Source: Lumnitzera littorea (taxonomy: Eukaryota; Streptophyta; Magnoliopsida; Myrtales; Combretaceae). Taken from it: a DNA stretch of 64,000 nt. The first letter of the stretch is position 1, and the number at the start of each line of letters is the position of its first letter. The notes below the pieces were generated by a model that was not told where the DNA came from, made no database searches, and saw only the letters and a program-made list of their open reading frames with translations. Shown one piece after another: positions 36,540-47,764 of the stretch. Made by a program: the position numbers and the translations under genes. The stretch lies in assembly GCA_024138015.1 (NCBI GenBank), contig JAMXBB010000007.1, forward strand, positions 83,597,086 to 83,661,085, given 5' to 3'.

Positions 36540-39110
36540 ACACCAAGTTTAAGGTTGCTAGTCCCTAAGAGATACTCCTACCTAGGTTAGTAAGCCTAGT
36601 GAGGTACAACCAGGTTTTAGATCAATCCCAAATTAGGATTGCTAGTCCTCGAGAGATGCTACCACTTAAGTTAGTAAGCCCAATAAGGTATAGCCAGGTT
36701 TTACATCGATCCCATTTTAGGGTTATTCGTCCCCAAGAGACGTTCGCGCCTAGGTTAGTGAGCCTAGTAAGGTACGACTAGCTTTCAGATCGATCCCATA
36801 TTAGGGTTACCAGTCCCTAAGAAACACTCTCGCCTAGGTTAGTGAGCCTAGTGAGGTACAACTAGGTTTTAGATAGATCCTATTTTAGGGTTGCTAGTTC
36901 TCGAGAGACGCTCTCACTAAGATAGTGAGCTTAACGAGGCACGACCAGGTTTTAGATTGATCTTAGTTTAGGGTTGCTTATCCTCAAGAGACACTCCCGC
37001 TTAGGTCAGTGAGCTTAGTGAGGCAAGACTAGGTTTTAGATCGAGTTCATTTTAGGGTTGCTAGTCTTCAAGAGACGCTCCCACTTAGGTTAATGAGCCT
37101 AGTAATGTACGATTAGGTTTTAGATCGATCTCAGATTAGGGTTGCTAGTCTTCGAGAGACGCTCTCACCTAGGTTAGTAAGCCTAGTGAAGTACGACCAG
37201 GTTTTAGATCGATCCCATTTTAGGGTTGCTAGTCCACAAGAGATACTCCTTTAGGTTAGTAAGCCTAATGAGGTACGACCAGTTTTAGATTAATCTCACA
37301 TTAGAGTTGCTAGTCTTCAAAAGACGCTCTCGCCTAAGTTAGTGAGCCTAGGGAAGCATAGCTAGGTTTTAGGTCGGTCCCATTTTAGGGTTGCTAGTCC
37401 CCGAAAAATGCTTCCGCCTAGGTTAGTGAGCCTAATGAGGCATAACCAAGTTTTAGATTGATCCCATTTTAGGGTTGCTAGTCCCTGAGAGACACTCCTA
37501 CTGAGGTTAATGAGCCTAGTGAGGTACGATATGGTTTTAGATTGATCCCATATTAGGATTGCTAGTCCTCGAGAGATGCTTTCGCCTAGGTTAGTGAGCC
37601 TAGTGAAGTACGATCAAGTTTTAGATCGATCCCATTTTAGGGTTGCTAGTTCCCAAAAGATGATCCTACTTAAGTTAGTAAGCCTAATAAGGTACGACTA
37701 GTTTTAGATCGATCCCACATTACGATTACTAGTCCTCAAGAGATACTCTCACCTAAGTTAGTAAGCCTAGGGACGCACGGCCAAGTTTTAGGTCAATCCC
37801 ACTTTCGGGTTGGTAGTCCTCGAGAGACATTTCCACCTAAGTTAGTAAGCTTAATGAGGTATGACCAGGTTTTAGATTGATCCCATTTTAGGGTTACTAG
37901 TCCTCGAGAGATACTTCCGCTTAGGTTAGTAAGCATAGTGAGGTATGATTAGGTTTTAGATCAATTCCAGATTAAGGTTGCTAGTCCTTGCGAGACTTTC
38001 CCACTTAGGTTAGTGAGCTTAGTGAAGCATGTCCAGGTTTTAGATCGATCCCATTATAGGGTTGTTAGTCCCCAAAAGACGCTTTCGCCTAGGTTAGTGA
38101 GCCTAATGAGGTACAACCAGGTATTAGATTGATCCTGTTTCAGGGTTGCTAGTCTTTGAGAGACACTCCCGCTTTGGTTAATGTACCTAGTGAGGTATAA
38201 CCAGGTTTTAGATCAATCTCAGATTAGGGTTTCTAATCCCCGAAAGACGCTTTCACCTAGGTTAGTAAACTTAATGAGGTACAACTAGGTTTCAGATCTC
38301 TCCCATTTTAGGCTTACTAGTCCCCGAAAGACATTCTTGCTTAGTTTAGCGAGCCTAATGAGGTACGACCAAGTTTTAGATCAATTCCAGATTAAGGTTG
38401 CCGCTCCTGCCTAGGTTAGTTAGCCTAGTGAGGCACTTTTAGGTTTTAGATCGATCTTATTTTAGGGTTGCTAGTCCCCAAAAGATGCTTTTGCCTAAGT
38501 TAGTAAGCCTAATAAGGCACGACCAAGTTTTAGATCGATCCCATTTTAAGGTTGTTAGTCCTTAAGAAACGCTTCCGCCTAGGTTAGTGAGCCTAATAAG
38601 ATACAACCAAGTTTCAAATCAATCCCATTTTAGGGTTCTTAGTCCTCGAGAGACGCTCCTACCTAGGTTAGTAAGCCTAATAAGGCACAACCAGCTTTTA
38701 GATCGATCCTAAATTAGGGTTGTTAGTCTTCAAGATACGCTCCCACCTAGGTTAGTAAGCCTAGTGAGGTATAACCAAGTTATAGATTGATCCCATTTTA
38801 GGGTTGCTAATTGTCGAGAGACGCTCCCACTTAGGTTAGTAAGCTTAGTGAGGTACAACCAACTTTTAGATCGATCCTAGATTAGGGTTATCAATCTCCG
38901 AGAGACATTCCCACCTAGGTTAGTGAGCCTAGTGAGGTACAACCAGTTTTAGATAGATTCTATTTTAGGATTGCTAGTCCACGAGAGATACTCCTATCTA
39001 GGTTAGTAAGCTTAGTGAGGTACAACCAGGTTTTAGATCAATTTTGCCTGTCTCTTAGAGACACTCCCACTTAAGTTAGTGAGCCTAGAGAGGCATAACC
39101 AGGTTTTTTT
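36540..39110 (+). repeat. 84-bp tandem repeat array of element 1 (about 30 copies)
   Basis: The anchor GTTAGTAAGCCTAGTGAGG-like recurs at 36586, 36670, 36754 and 36838 and onward to 39077, a regular 84-bp step with an occasional base lost (next 36921). Other landmarks per unit are TTAGGGTTGCTAGTC, GAGAGACGCTCCC and CCAGGTTTTAGATCGATC. One copy near 38400 is shortened. Copies differ by many substitutions. It lies between integrase and 3' LTR, the usual place for Ogre tandem repeats. Confidence 0.95.
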
Positions 39111-39188
39111 TCTTCATTTAAATCGATCTTGGGGTAGCTATTTAGTTATTTTATAATCATCTTAAGGGCAAAAATAGTGTCTTTTTGT

Positions 39189-39225
39189 CTTTGTGGTAAA
39201 GTTTTGTTTAAATTTCACCACAAAG
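39189..39225 (+). repeat. Hairpin just upstream of the 3' LTR
   Basis: CTTTGTGGT (39189-39197) and its reverse complement ACCACAAAG (39217-39225) flank a 19-base spacer. Comparable inverted repeats sit at the same place in elements 3 and 4. Confidence 0.7.
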
Positions 39226-39234
39226 AGGGATAGC
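39221..39234 (+). other. Polypurine-tract-like sequence
   Basis: CAAAGAGGGATAGC directly precedes the 3' LTR start TGTAGACACCC. It is the expected plus-strand primer site, somewhat interrupted. Confidence 0.6.
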
Positions 39235-39804
39235 TGTAGACACCCAGTTTTTGGCCCATTTATTTTTATTTTTATTTTTTATAGGCCTTAAATTAGGAAA
39301 AACATAAAAAATAGGAAATTAATGAAAACCAAAAAAATTAAGAAATTTAGAAAAAAATAAGAATTTTAGGAAAATACAAAAAAATTTCAAAGAAATAGGA
39401 AAAGGCATAAAAAATAAGAAAATTGGATAAGAAATAATTGAGAAATTTAAAATATAAGAAAATTTGTTTAAAAATTTAGAAAATTGAAAATTACAAAAGA
39501 ATAAAATATTTTTTAAAATAACATTTCATTAGGGTGAATTTTTAATTTTTAAATTAGATTTAGAAATTGAGCTATGGAACCTAAGCTTAAATTTAAATCT
39601 AACCTAGGTTGACCAAGTCCATATGTGCAATTTAGTTGCATATGAACTTGGTTTGGGTATTGAGTGTGAGGTCCTGGGTTCAAATCTTGGCAAAGATAGT
39701 AGGCTTTTTTTTATTTTTTTTTTAACTAGCATACTGCTACGTATTAGGATCTTACTATGCTACGTATCCTGACACGTACTACCGTAAGATTAGACTACCT
39801 TTCT

Positions 39805-39851
39805 AACGTGGCGCTAAGTGGCACATCATGTCAGCTGCCACGTGTCACGTG
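39805..39851 (+). promoter_or_regulatory. G-box/ABRE-like cluster in LTR U3
   Basis: AACGTGGC is followed by GCCACGTGTCACGTGATG with two CACGTG palindromes (39839-39844 and 39846-39851), about 365 bases upstream of the TATA box. CACGTG/ACGTGGC cores bind plant bZIP and bHLH factors. Confidence 0.55.
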
Positions 39852-40214
39852 ATGACACATAGTAGGTTAGGGTTAGTTAAGATTGGCTAAAGTGGCGCCA
39901 CGTCAGCACTTTCCCTCTCTTTCCCTAAGTTTTCCTCCATTTTCTCCTGATTCTCCTCCTTTTTCCTTCTTAAAAACAACCCAACCCCCGCACTTCAGTC
40001 TTTAATTTCGTGCTTTTTCCTTGTTGAAACACACCAATTAATGGTGCGAATTCATCCTCCGCATGGCTTACTTTGAATCAAACATAACAACACGTACAAA
40101 TTCAGTCAATGGCACAATCAAATCGAGCTTCAAAGATTGGAAAAATGTTGGAATTTTAGAAGACCTACATTCACTCTGATTCAAACATTCCTTTGTTTCT
40201 GCATTGATTTTGAG

Positions 40215-40222
40215 TATAAATA
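40215..40222 (+). promoter_or_regulatory. LTR TATA box
   Basis: TATAAATA in the 3' LTR, mutated to TACAAATA in the 5' LTR (25481-25488). It precedes the GGTGTTAGGG-GATGTT block that probably holds the start of R. Confidence 0.6.
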
Positions 40223-41670
40223 TGGTGTTAGGGGATGTTCACGAAGACAGACAACCATCTACAACTTCATAAGAACACTCCCAAGCCCCCTCTCTCTCTC
40301 TTGCAATCTCTTTCTCTCTCTACCTGCGGCCGTGCTTTCTCTCTCTCTATCCTAAAGCTACGCTTAAAGGAATTCGAGCAATTCCAACCACCACCATGAC
40401 TCCCCATGATGCGAGCTCCTCAACCCAGCTCCCCCCATCTACTACCGTAACCCAACGCTCCTCCACCACCGAAATCTTAACCATCATACCTTCGATCATA
40501 ATCGGGAGCAATCGAAGACAGCGGCCATCCACCCTCGTATCATGCCCGTGACCAATTGAAGACAATAGCCATCTACCCCCATGTCATGCTTGTGATCAGC
40601 TGAAGCCCCTAGATCACGCCCGTGACCCCTTCCAAGCAATTGCCTTAGCTGACCAAATCCAATCCACAACCAACCCGTTCGACTTGCTCTAGGTTTGACT
40701 TGCACGCCTAACACATCTGAGGTCTTTTTTTTTTTTAATTTTCTTTATTGGATTATTTAGTTGTTGTTGTTGTTTTATTTATTTATTTATTTTCTTTATC
40801 GTGAATGTAAATGTAATAATAACAAGGAAAAAAGAAAAAAAAGAAAAGAAAGAAAACAAAAAAAAAGAAGAAAAATAAGGTAGTTATTTTATTTATTTTT
40901 AGTCTAATAGATAAAAATAAATATAAATAGAATAAAAAAATAAATAATATTAATAGGTTAGCAAATAAAAATTATTTTTGACACTTAGAAAAATCAAGTT
41001 TTCAAAAATAAACAAAGAATAAATTAACCCTTTACAAATTAGGACTAGTCTCAGATTTTTCAAAAAATATATATATAAAATTTAAAACTTTTGTTAGAAT
41101 TTTTCTTAAATAAACCAAATTAAACTAAAAACGTAAATTCAGCATGTTTCCAAATTAAAATCAACTCAATATACGAAAGTTTTCTTAAAAAGAACTATGT
41201 ATATTTGATCCCGAATAACGGGTACGTAAGCACCTATAGGGCGATGATAAAAGTTAAAAAAAAAAAAAACTAATTTTCCTTTTTTCTTTAGTTTAGATTA
41301 TTTTGTTTATCTAATTAGAGTAATCAATAACAATTTTCTGTCTTTTAAGATTAAAAGGTGATTTTTAAGTTTAATTCTAATTTTGGAAAGTTAACGGTAC
41401 TCGTAAAGGTTTAAATCTTTAACCTATGAACCCAAATCATTGGTTTTCAAAAAGCTGTTTCAAAAATTAATTTTTTTGCAGATTAGTGGTTAAATTATAA
41501 CCAATCAACCCAATTGGTTATAACTTAACTCTTTTTCCTAACTCCAGTCGGGTGGTGACTTTAAAGTTGTTTTTAAATTGAAAAAATTGTTTTCTTCAAA
41601 CCTTAATTAAGAATCGGTATTAAACAAGTAAGGTTTAGTATTGATTGGTTTTGAAAAACTAAGCTCAACA

Positions 41671-41675
41671 CCATG
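41671..41675. repeat. Right target-site duplication of element 1 (CCATG)
   Basis: Differs from CCATA (24460-24464) at one base. Confidence 0.65.
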
Positions 41676-42678
41676 GTTTAGGGATCTTTACCATGATCTA
41701 GGCATCTTATCTATTGTTTATACATCTTTTTCATGGTTTAGGCATTTTTTTTATAATTAAGCATTTTTTTCATAGTTCAACCGTCTTTTTTGTGATTCAA
41801 ACATCTTTTCCATGGTTAGGCATATTGTCATTAGTAATTGCATTTTTTTCATAAAACAGCATGTTTTCCATGATAATTGCATATTAACATAATTTATAAA
41901 ACTTGCATCTTTTATTTATTTATTTATTTATTTTTTCATTTAGGTGTTTCAGGATTTTTTTAAAGTTTTATCACATAGCAATTTTTCTAAAAAATAAAAA
42001 ATACTAACTTGGTGTATTTTTAAAAATTACGTCTTTAAGTTTTTTTTTTTTAATTAGGAATAAAATTAGGTTTTTTTAGAATTTTTCTTAATAAAAATAA
42101 ATTGGTTAAAAAACTTAAACCTAGTTAATTTTTCAAATTAAAAAGAATCAACCCATTAAATCTTTTCTAATGTTGGTTTAATCCTGACTAGTTGGTATGT
42201 AGATACCTTTAGGACAACCGTAAAAAATAAAAAAGAAACTTCTTTTTTTCTTTTTCTTGAAAATTAGTAATAAAAAATATTAAAAATTCATTTTCACTAC
42301 ATTTTTGCCTATCTATACATATTTTAGCATTTTTAGAAAAATTATAAAAAAATAAAGGCCCCATTAGTTTTTTTTTTTATCTTTACATGGTGACTTAGTT
42401 TTAATGGATTAACTCTTAAATTCAGATTTTTTGGTTTAATTTTCTAAAAAATCAATCTTTTATATTAGAAAATTTGCAGACTAACAGCATCGAAAACCCT
42501 AATTTCATTTTTACTAGTTTAACTAATTAGCGACTCTAGGTTATTTTTTTTAAATATTTACTTTTAAACATTTTTTTAAGAAAAAAATGTTTTTCCTTAA
42601 TTTAATGTCAAGTATTTTATATTAAGCGAGCTAAGTTTATTATAAAATAAATTAAGAAAAACGAAATAGGGCTTGATA
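41676..42678 (+). mobile_element. Solo LTR D2, right part
   Basis: Resumes the CATCTT-TTCATGG-TTTAGGCAT repetitive text cut at 24464 and follows D1 (about 4030-5015), ending GCTTGATA where D1 ends ACTTGACA. The block 42520-42678 aligns closely with 4850-5015. Confidence 0.75.
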
Positions 42679-42683
42679 AAAGT
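42679..42683. repeat. Right target-site duplication of D2 (AAAGT)
   Basis: One mismatch to GAAGT at 22939-22943. Confidence 0.55.
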
Positions 42684-43920
42684 CACCATACGCAGTCACT
42701 ACCAAGCGTAATCAACATTACCATGAGCCTCACCACACTCTACAACCCCAAACCCAACATATGCTTAACAACCAATAGCTTCCACCACGGTTGTCCTATG
42801 ATCGTTGCCAACAACCACCTTACATTACTACCAAATATACCTCCAACTACCTTAGCACTCAGCTTATACCCACCCCTTCCTTACCCCCTCACCCTCCCTA
42901 TGTCTAATCCTAAACTCACAAAACTGCCTTCACCCCTACAAAATAACCATTGAATCAAGCTGAAGTTGCCCTATCGCAACACAGCTGCTTTACCTTCATT
43001 GTGATTCACAAACCACAAAAGCCCAACCCGATTTTGACCCAAATTTACTGCTTTAAGATCCGCATGCTTAAAGCCCTCGATTCGGCCTAGATTCTATTTG
43101 GTTGCTTTGTATTTTTTTTTTTTCATAATTTTCTATAATTTTTGTATATTTTTTATTTTATCTCTAATGTAATTGTAACAAAAAAAAAAGAAGATTAAAA
43201 AAAAGAAAAAAGAAAGAAGGAGAAACATAGGGTGTTTAGTTTTTTTTTTTTTATTTTCTCAGTTAAAACATTAAAAAAATATAAAACAATAAATAATGAA
43301 ATAAAGTAGAAATAAAAGAAAAAAAGAAAATCAAATCATTTTGTCACTTAGAGATACTATTTTCCAACTAAATAACACAAATCAACCCTTTTACTAATTA
43401 AGATTTCTTTTAGATTTTTTCAAAATAAAAATGAAACAACTTAGGACCCTTTAGAGTTTTCTTATATGAACTCGAATCAACTTAAAATATAAACTTAATT
43501 GGTTTTCAAAAGGTAAAATCAACTCAACTACTTAAAATTTTATCAAATGAACTACAAATGTTTGATTCGGACTAGCAGATATGTAGGCACCTTAAGGGTG
43601 AGGTAAAAAATGCAAAAAGCTTAGTTTTTTTTTCCCCATTATCTAGGCTAGGTTATTCAAATAACTCCAATTTATTTACTGTTAATTAAATTTTCTCTTA
43701 ATCAAAAAATTAATCCTAAACTCAAAAAGTTAGTGGTACTGATAAGGGTTTAAAAAACTAACCCTCAAACTCATTCTTTGGTTTTCAAAAAGCCTTTTTG
43801 TAAAAATTGTTTTTTTGTGTGTAACCTAGTGTCCAGATGAAAACTAATACATCCATTTGGTTTTAATCTAAACCTTTCTTAACCTTAGTCGAGTAGTGAC
43901 TCCAAATGATTTTGCAAGGT
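42684..43920 (+). repeat. Element 2, 5' LTR, right part
   Basis: Continues the LTR with a C-rich stretch, T-rich and A-rich blocks, and the CTAGCAGATATGTAGGCACCT and GAGTAGTGACTCC landmarks also found in the element 1 LTR (26410, 26685). The LTR end and the primer site have been deleted: the sequence passes from GACTCCAAATGATTTTGC into leader sequence. Confidence 0.7.
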
Positions 43921-44400
43921 TAGCTTTGTTTAATCTTTAAATATGAGGGGTGGGGAATTTATTTTATGCATCATGAATGCATGGTAGACATAATCAAACT
44001 TAGCTGTCTTAGGACCTTATGACGGGAAACCATTGTGTAAGTTCTAAGTGTAGTAGGTCAACCATCGCTTAGGCTCGATTAGGCAACCCTATTTAAACTT
44101 CGATGTGGCCAAGAAACTGTTTCCTTAGAAATGTGTAAGGTTATAGAGTTTAAGAACCTTTAGAACTCACCCTTCTTGCATACATAAGTTTTTTTTTTTT
44201 TTTTTTACTGGTAAATAACTAACAGGAAGGCATAATAATAAAGAAGAAAGACAACAAACCCGGAGTTCTTCTCCTTGTATTTTATTTCCTTAGAATCCAT
44301 ATACAGAGGAGATCTTTTGTAAATATAGTTTCCTTTTGATGTAAATGTTTTTCCCTTTGTATTTTATGAATTCCTTGTAATCTTCTAGAAATAGCTATTA
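43921..44400 (+). other. Element 2 leader
   Basis: GAATTTATTTTATGCATCAT onward parallels 27003 onward in element 1. No coding potential. A T-run of about 20 lies at 44190-44209. Confidence 0.65.
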
Positions 44401-45741
44401 GAGTCTTAGCCAAAGAGATTCATGTCCATAAGCACAAAAACCTAAAGCCCATACTCGATCAATGGTTTTAAGTCTTCAACTTAAGGGAAAAAGAGTTCAT
44501 CACCAATAAGATTAGGCCTATACTCTTGCTATCCAAGGTTAATGTTAACATCACACTTGTGAGAGCCTTGATAGCTTTCTAGGAACCCAAGGAAATTGCA
44601 TTTTGCCTTAGGCTACACCTAATCAGTCTAACTTTGGAAGAATACACCTAACTACTTTAAGCCCCTTCTTTGGATGAAATATACATTCTGGAGCTTAATT
44701 TCAGCCCAACTAACATCTTCTCCAAATTTTTAGGGCTTTGTATGTCTGAAATAAACAAGGCCCTAAGTGATTGCAACAACTATGCTATCAAGATATGGGA
44801 TATGATCCATTGGTTCCAAATCAAACCCAGCTCCAACAAAAGAGCTTTATTTCTTGGTAATTGGAGGGAAAATCGGATCAAGGCCTACATATTAGTATCA
44901 TTTGCCACCATTCTATTTCCAAGCGAGTCTTTTCTAATACACATTAGGGTTGTAGAATTAGTGGCCCAATTTTGGGAAGGGAAGTCCTATATCTCTGCCC
45001 TACTTGCTGAACAAATAAGGAACCTTAATTTTCTTAAGAAAAAAGGTTGTGGAGATCTCAAGTCAAGCATGGCGTTGTTAATGGTATGGTTCGTCAACCA
45101 TATCAAATGCTTTGAGTTAGATTTGATAAGAGGTGCATTCGCTCATAAGATTGATCTTATTGACTCTTTTACCGCTAAGATTAAGTTGCCAGAAGATATC
45201 CTTACCCTTCTCTAGATAGAAGTTTTATAAGATTTCCAAGTCAAAGACATAGTATGGACTACTAGAAGGAGCAATTACACTAAAGTCATATTGGTTTATA
45301 AAAATTAATCTACTATACTATTGATCTGAATGATATGGTGTATAAGCTACCATCTAAACAACATGGTAAGGTAGTTTGGAGGCATCTAGGACATAGCTCG
45401 TAGGACTTCATTAGAGCCACTTACTCTTAACCTTAAAGAGCCTCACTCCTTAGAAAAGATATCTTGACTTCTCAAGATTAAAGTTTGGTAGGACATTAGG
45501 ACTATAAGCCCTAATATCAATTTAAGCGAATTAATGGGAGAAGTAGATAAACATAAGTTCACCAAAGAATATTTATAGGATCAATTGCATAAGGCAGGCA
45601 TAATACAATATTGGGCAATAGAAGTCCTTCAACCTAAAAACTAGGAAAACCCCTTTTGGGAGTTTAGGTAAAGATCTCATGCCTTAGAGCACCAATTAAA
45701 GATGGCCCAAAAGAAGATTTAAGAATTTGAGGAAGCAACTA
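44401..45741 (+). pseudogene. Element 2 ORF1 (DUF7745-like), mostly open, C-terminus broken
   Basis: Upstream pieces read KIRPILLLSKVNVNITLV and SLTLEEYT. Then 181 residues are open from 44670 to 45215, including NYAIKIWDMIHWF, KRALFLGNWRENRIKAYILV, the hydrophobic ATILFPSESFLIHIRVVELV and SSMALLMVWFVNHIKCFELD. The pattern LFP...VVELV then LL.VWF..H resembles the plant DUF7745 domain as I remember it. It is the longest open frame in the window. Stops lie before 44670 and after 45215, and a solo LTR cuts the region at 45742. Confidence 0.6.
45737..45741. repeat. Left target-site duplication (AACTA)
   Basis: AACTA before TGATGCATAATC; the same five bases follow at 46734-46738. Confidence 0.8.
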
Positions 45742-46733
45742 TGATGCATAATCTACGCGATGGTCTTGGACGCCAATGGGGTTCGAATGGGAACAAGGAA
45801 TGGGGAGTGAGAATGGGGTTTTAATTGTGAATGTGTATAGATATCACACACTAAGGCATAAACACAATTAGGGGTTGAGCTCAAAATAGGATTCAATACA
45901 ACTCATGAATATTAAATGTCACTTGGGTTTCAAATGAGAGGTTAAAAGCAACTCGCTAACTTGCTTAAATGAAGGGTTCACCATAATCTTAAAGGCAAGA
46001 TTGATAAGAACATGAGAGATTAAGGAGTGCAACACACTCAATAATCCGAAATGTTAGCTCAAAGGGCTCAAGAATGTCCTTACTTCCAGACTGTACGTAC
46101 AAGTGTAAATTTACTATTTGAATATTCTTCACTGTCTATCTTTTTTGGTAATTACAGATATTGCTATTTATAGTAAGTCTTAAAGCCCTTGTGGCAAAAT
46201 TGTAAATAATATACAAGACCTTAAACCTTAAAGAATGACCCATAATCAAAATAAGGAAAATATTTACAAAGTATGCAAAACTATGTACTTAATGGAATGG
46301 TCAGCATACAGACATTCGAGCTGTTTATAGACCTAAGTAAGGGCCGGTTAGCAGTCGGGTGTCTAAGCAAGGGTGGGATGTTTAGAAGTCTTATTGTACT
46401 TGGCTAAGCTCTTAGTGAGGTCAGTCCATAGTTGCTGTACTCATGGATTGCTTGGCATGAACTCTCTTATGCTTTGCTGAGCTGTTCTTTAGCCTTGTGT
46501 GCTCGATTATATAGTTTCTTGGCTTCTCAGTAGACGATAGACTTAAGGTCGAGTAGTTCCTTTTTCCCCTCGGTCTTTTAATACTAGCTTGAACTCGGCA
46601 AAAGCTATACGGCCTTGGCATTGAACAATTTGGCCTTCGGTTAAGATAGGTTGGCTTTATCTTTTAGTAGGTCAGCATTGGCTTAGGACAACTTGGCCTC
46701 GGCTTAGATATCATCATGGACTGATTCCTATCA
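45742..46733 (-). mobile_element. 992-bp solo LTR of an unidentified family in element 2 ORF1
   Basis: Starts TGATGCATAATC and ends TGATTCCTATCA (TG...CA, with the short inverted ends TGAT/ATCA), flanked by AACTA duplications. Element 1 has no counterpart at this point of ORF1. A TATAAATA box lies on the minus strand (46165-46172), so the LTR probably reads right to left. Size and shape suit a Copia-type LTR, but the family is not recognised. Confidence 0.7.
46165..46172 (-). promoter_or_regulatory. TATA box of the 992-bp solo LTR
   Basis: The plus strand TATTTATA gives TATAAATA on the minus strand, within CTTACTATAAATAGCAAT. Confidence 0.45.
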
Positions 46734-46738
46734 AACTA
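46734..46738. repeat. Right target-site duplication (AACTA)
   Basis: Identical to 45737-45741; ORF1-region sequence resumes after it. Confidence 0.8.
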
Positions 46739-47104
46739 TGCTTGATCAAAAGAAGGGTGAAGTAGTAGCAGATGAACCCAGTAACTAGAAGAAGAAAACA
46801 TCATTTGACTTATAGATGAAAAGAAGATTAGTTTAGATTGATTTGTAATTTTTCTTTTTGATGTAATAAAACTCCAAGAGTTGAGAAATGAGTAATAAAA
46901 TTACCATTCTATTAGTTAATCATCGATCCCCTTCATTGCATTCGTATGGCACACTTGCATTTTTTACTTATTTGTTTATTTATTTCATTTTCAAAAATTA
47001 AGAATAATGTATATGCTAACTTGTTAAGAAGTGTTCTTAAACTAGGTTGCAAAGATTGCTCCCAAGTGTCAAACCTTTTAGAGGAGTCCTATCTAAACCT
47101 GCTC
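46739..47104 (+). other. Element 2, end of ORF1 region and ORF1-gag spacer
   Basis: Parallels 28790-29150 of element 1, including a TTCTTTTTGATGTAATAAAA block and TAACTTGTTGA/AAGTG text before gag. No start-to-stop frame of note. Confidence 0.6.
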
Positions 47105-47764
47105 TCAAACTAGGATAGCTAACTAAGGAAATGACAACATCAACATCAAGAACGATAATAACAGTGTTAACCATAAAGTCATCAATCCCATTGAGTTGAG
47201 GTTCCGCTCCTTGGAATGAATAGTAAGAAAAATTGTAGATCGGTTGAGCTTGCTTACTGACAACATAGCTTTACTCAGATCTATAGCACCACTAAATGAA
47301 GAAAGCTCCAAGGCCTGATATGGAAAGGGTGTCGAAGCCCCACCTTTGAAGCAGAAGAGGCTTATCTTAAAGTTAACCTAGCCTTTGAAACTTTTGAGAT
47401 AGAAGGAGTTTATCCAAAGGTCAACTAGACTTTTGAACCCAACACTTACTCATTCCTGGTCAACACGAAGCCAAAAGTTGACCAAGATAGATCAAAAGAA
47501 TTGGAGAGGTGGTTGACCTAGTAGATTACTGAAAAAATGAAAATGCTTGAAGGTTATGATGAGTTCAAGCATGCTAGTATTACAGACTTCTCTACTTATG
47601 ATTATGGAAATTTCCCTGAAAAGTTTAAGGTATTAGATTTTGAAAAAAACAATGGGATTGGCTACCTAAAACTACATACTAGGTTGTATGCACCAAAGAC
47701 AAGTAAGTATGTACGATACAACCAACTGATGGTATAAACTTTTCAAGATAGCTTGATGGGCCTT
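47105..47764 (+). pseudogene. Element 2 gag, left part
   Basis: Matches element 1 gag from its N-rich start through IELRFRSLE, LNEESSKA, then an open 66-residue segment (47537-47737): MKMLEGYDEFKHASITDFST, FPEKFKVLDFEKNNG and TRLYAPKTSKYVRYNQLMV. It has stops in the first half, and is cut by element 3 at 47765. It resumes at 55117. Confidence 0.75.
47760..47764. repeat. Left target-site duplication of element 3 (GCCTT)
   Basis: GCCTT before TGTTGAGCC; repeated exactly at 55112-55116, after which gag resumes. Confidence 0.85.

Larger units (their letters stand above)
24465..41670 (+). mobile_element. Element 1: complete but decayed Ogre/Tat LTR retrotransposon
   Basis: A 17.2-kb element with LTRs 24465-26832 and 39235-41670, a tRNA-Arg-type primer site, ORF1, gag, protease, intron, RT, two RNase H domains, integrase, an 84-bp tandem array and a purine tract before the 3' LTR. 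The size, extra ORF, intron, second RNase H and primer type are all hallmarks of the Ogre group of the Tat lineage. All coding domains carry stops or frameshifts, so it could move only with proteins from elsewhere. It sits inside solo LTR D2. The two LTRs differ by many substitutions and several indels, indicating an old insertion. Confidence 0.88.
39235..41670 (+). repeat. Element 1, 3' LTR
   Basis: A 2436-bp direct counterpart of the 5' LTR, starting TGTAGACACCC and ending GCTCAACA, then CCATG. It holds the B-box-like GGGTTCAAATC (39677-39687), a G-box cluster (39805-39851), a TATA box (40215-40222), a CT-rich tract and an extra ~75-bp segment near 40940-41015 absent from the 5' LTR. It lacks about 30 bases near the right end. 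Confidence 0.88.

Noticed and set aside
36599..36781. 84 bp is a multiple of three, so the element 1 array might encode a repeat protein
   Set aside because: Only about two units stay open, stops recur in each frame, and single-base indels between units break the frame.
36540..39110. CRISPR-like array
   Set aside because: Units are contiguous diverged tandem repeats without unique spacers, in a plant retrotransposon.
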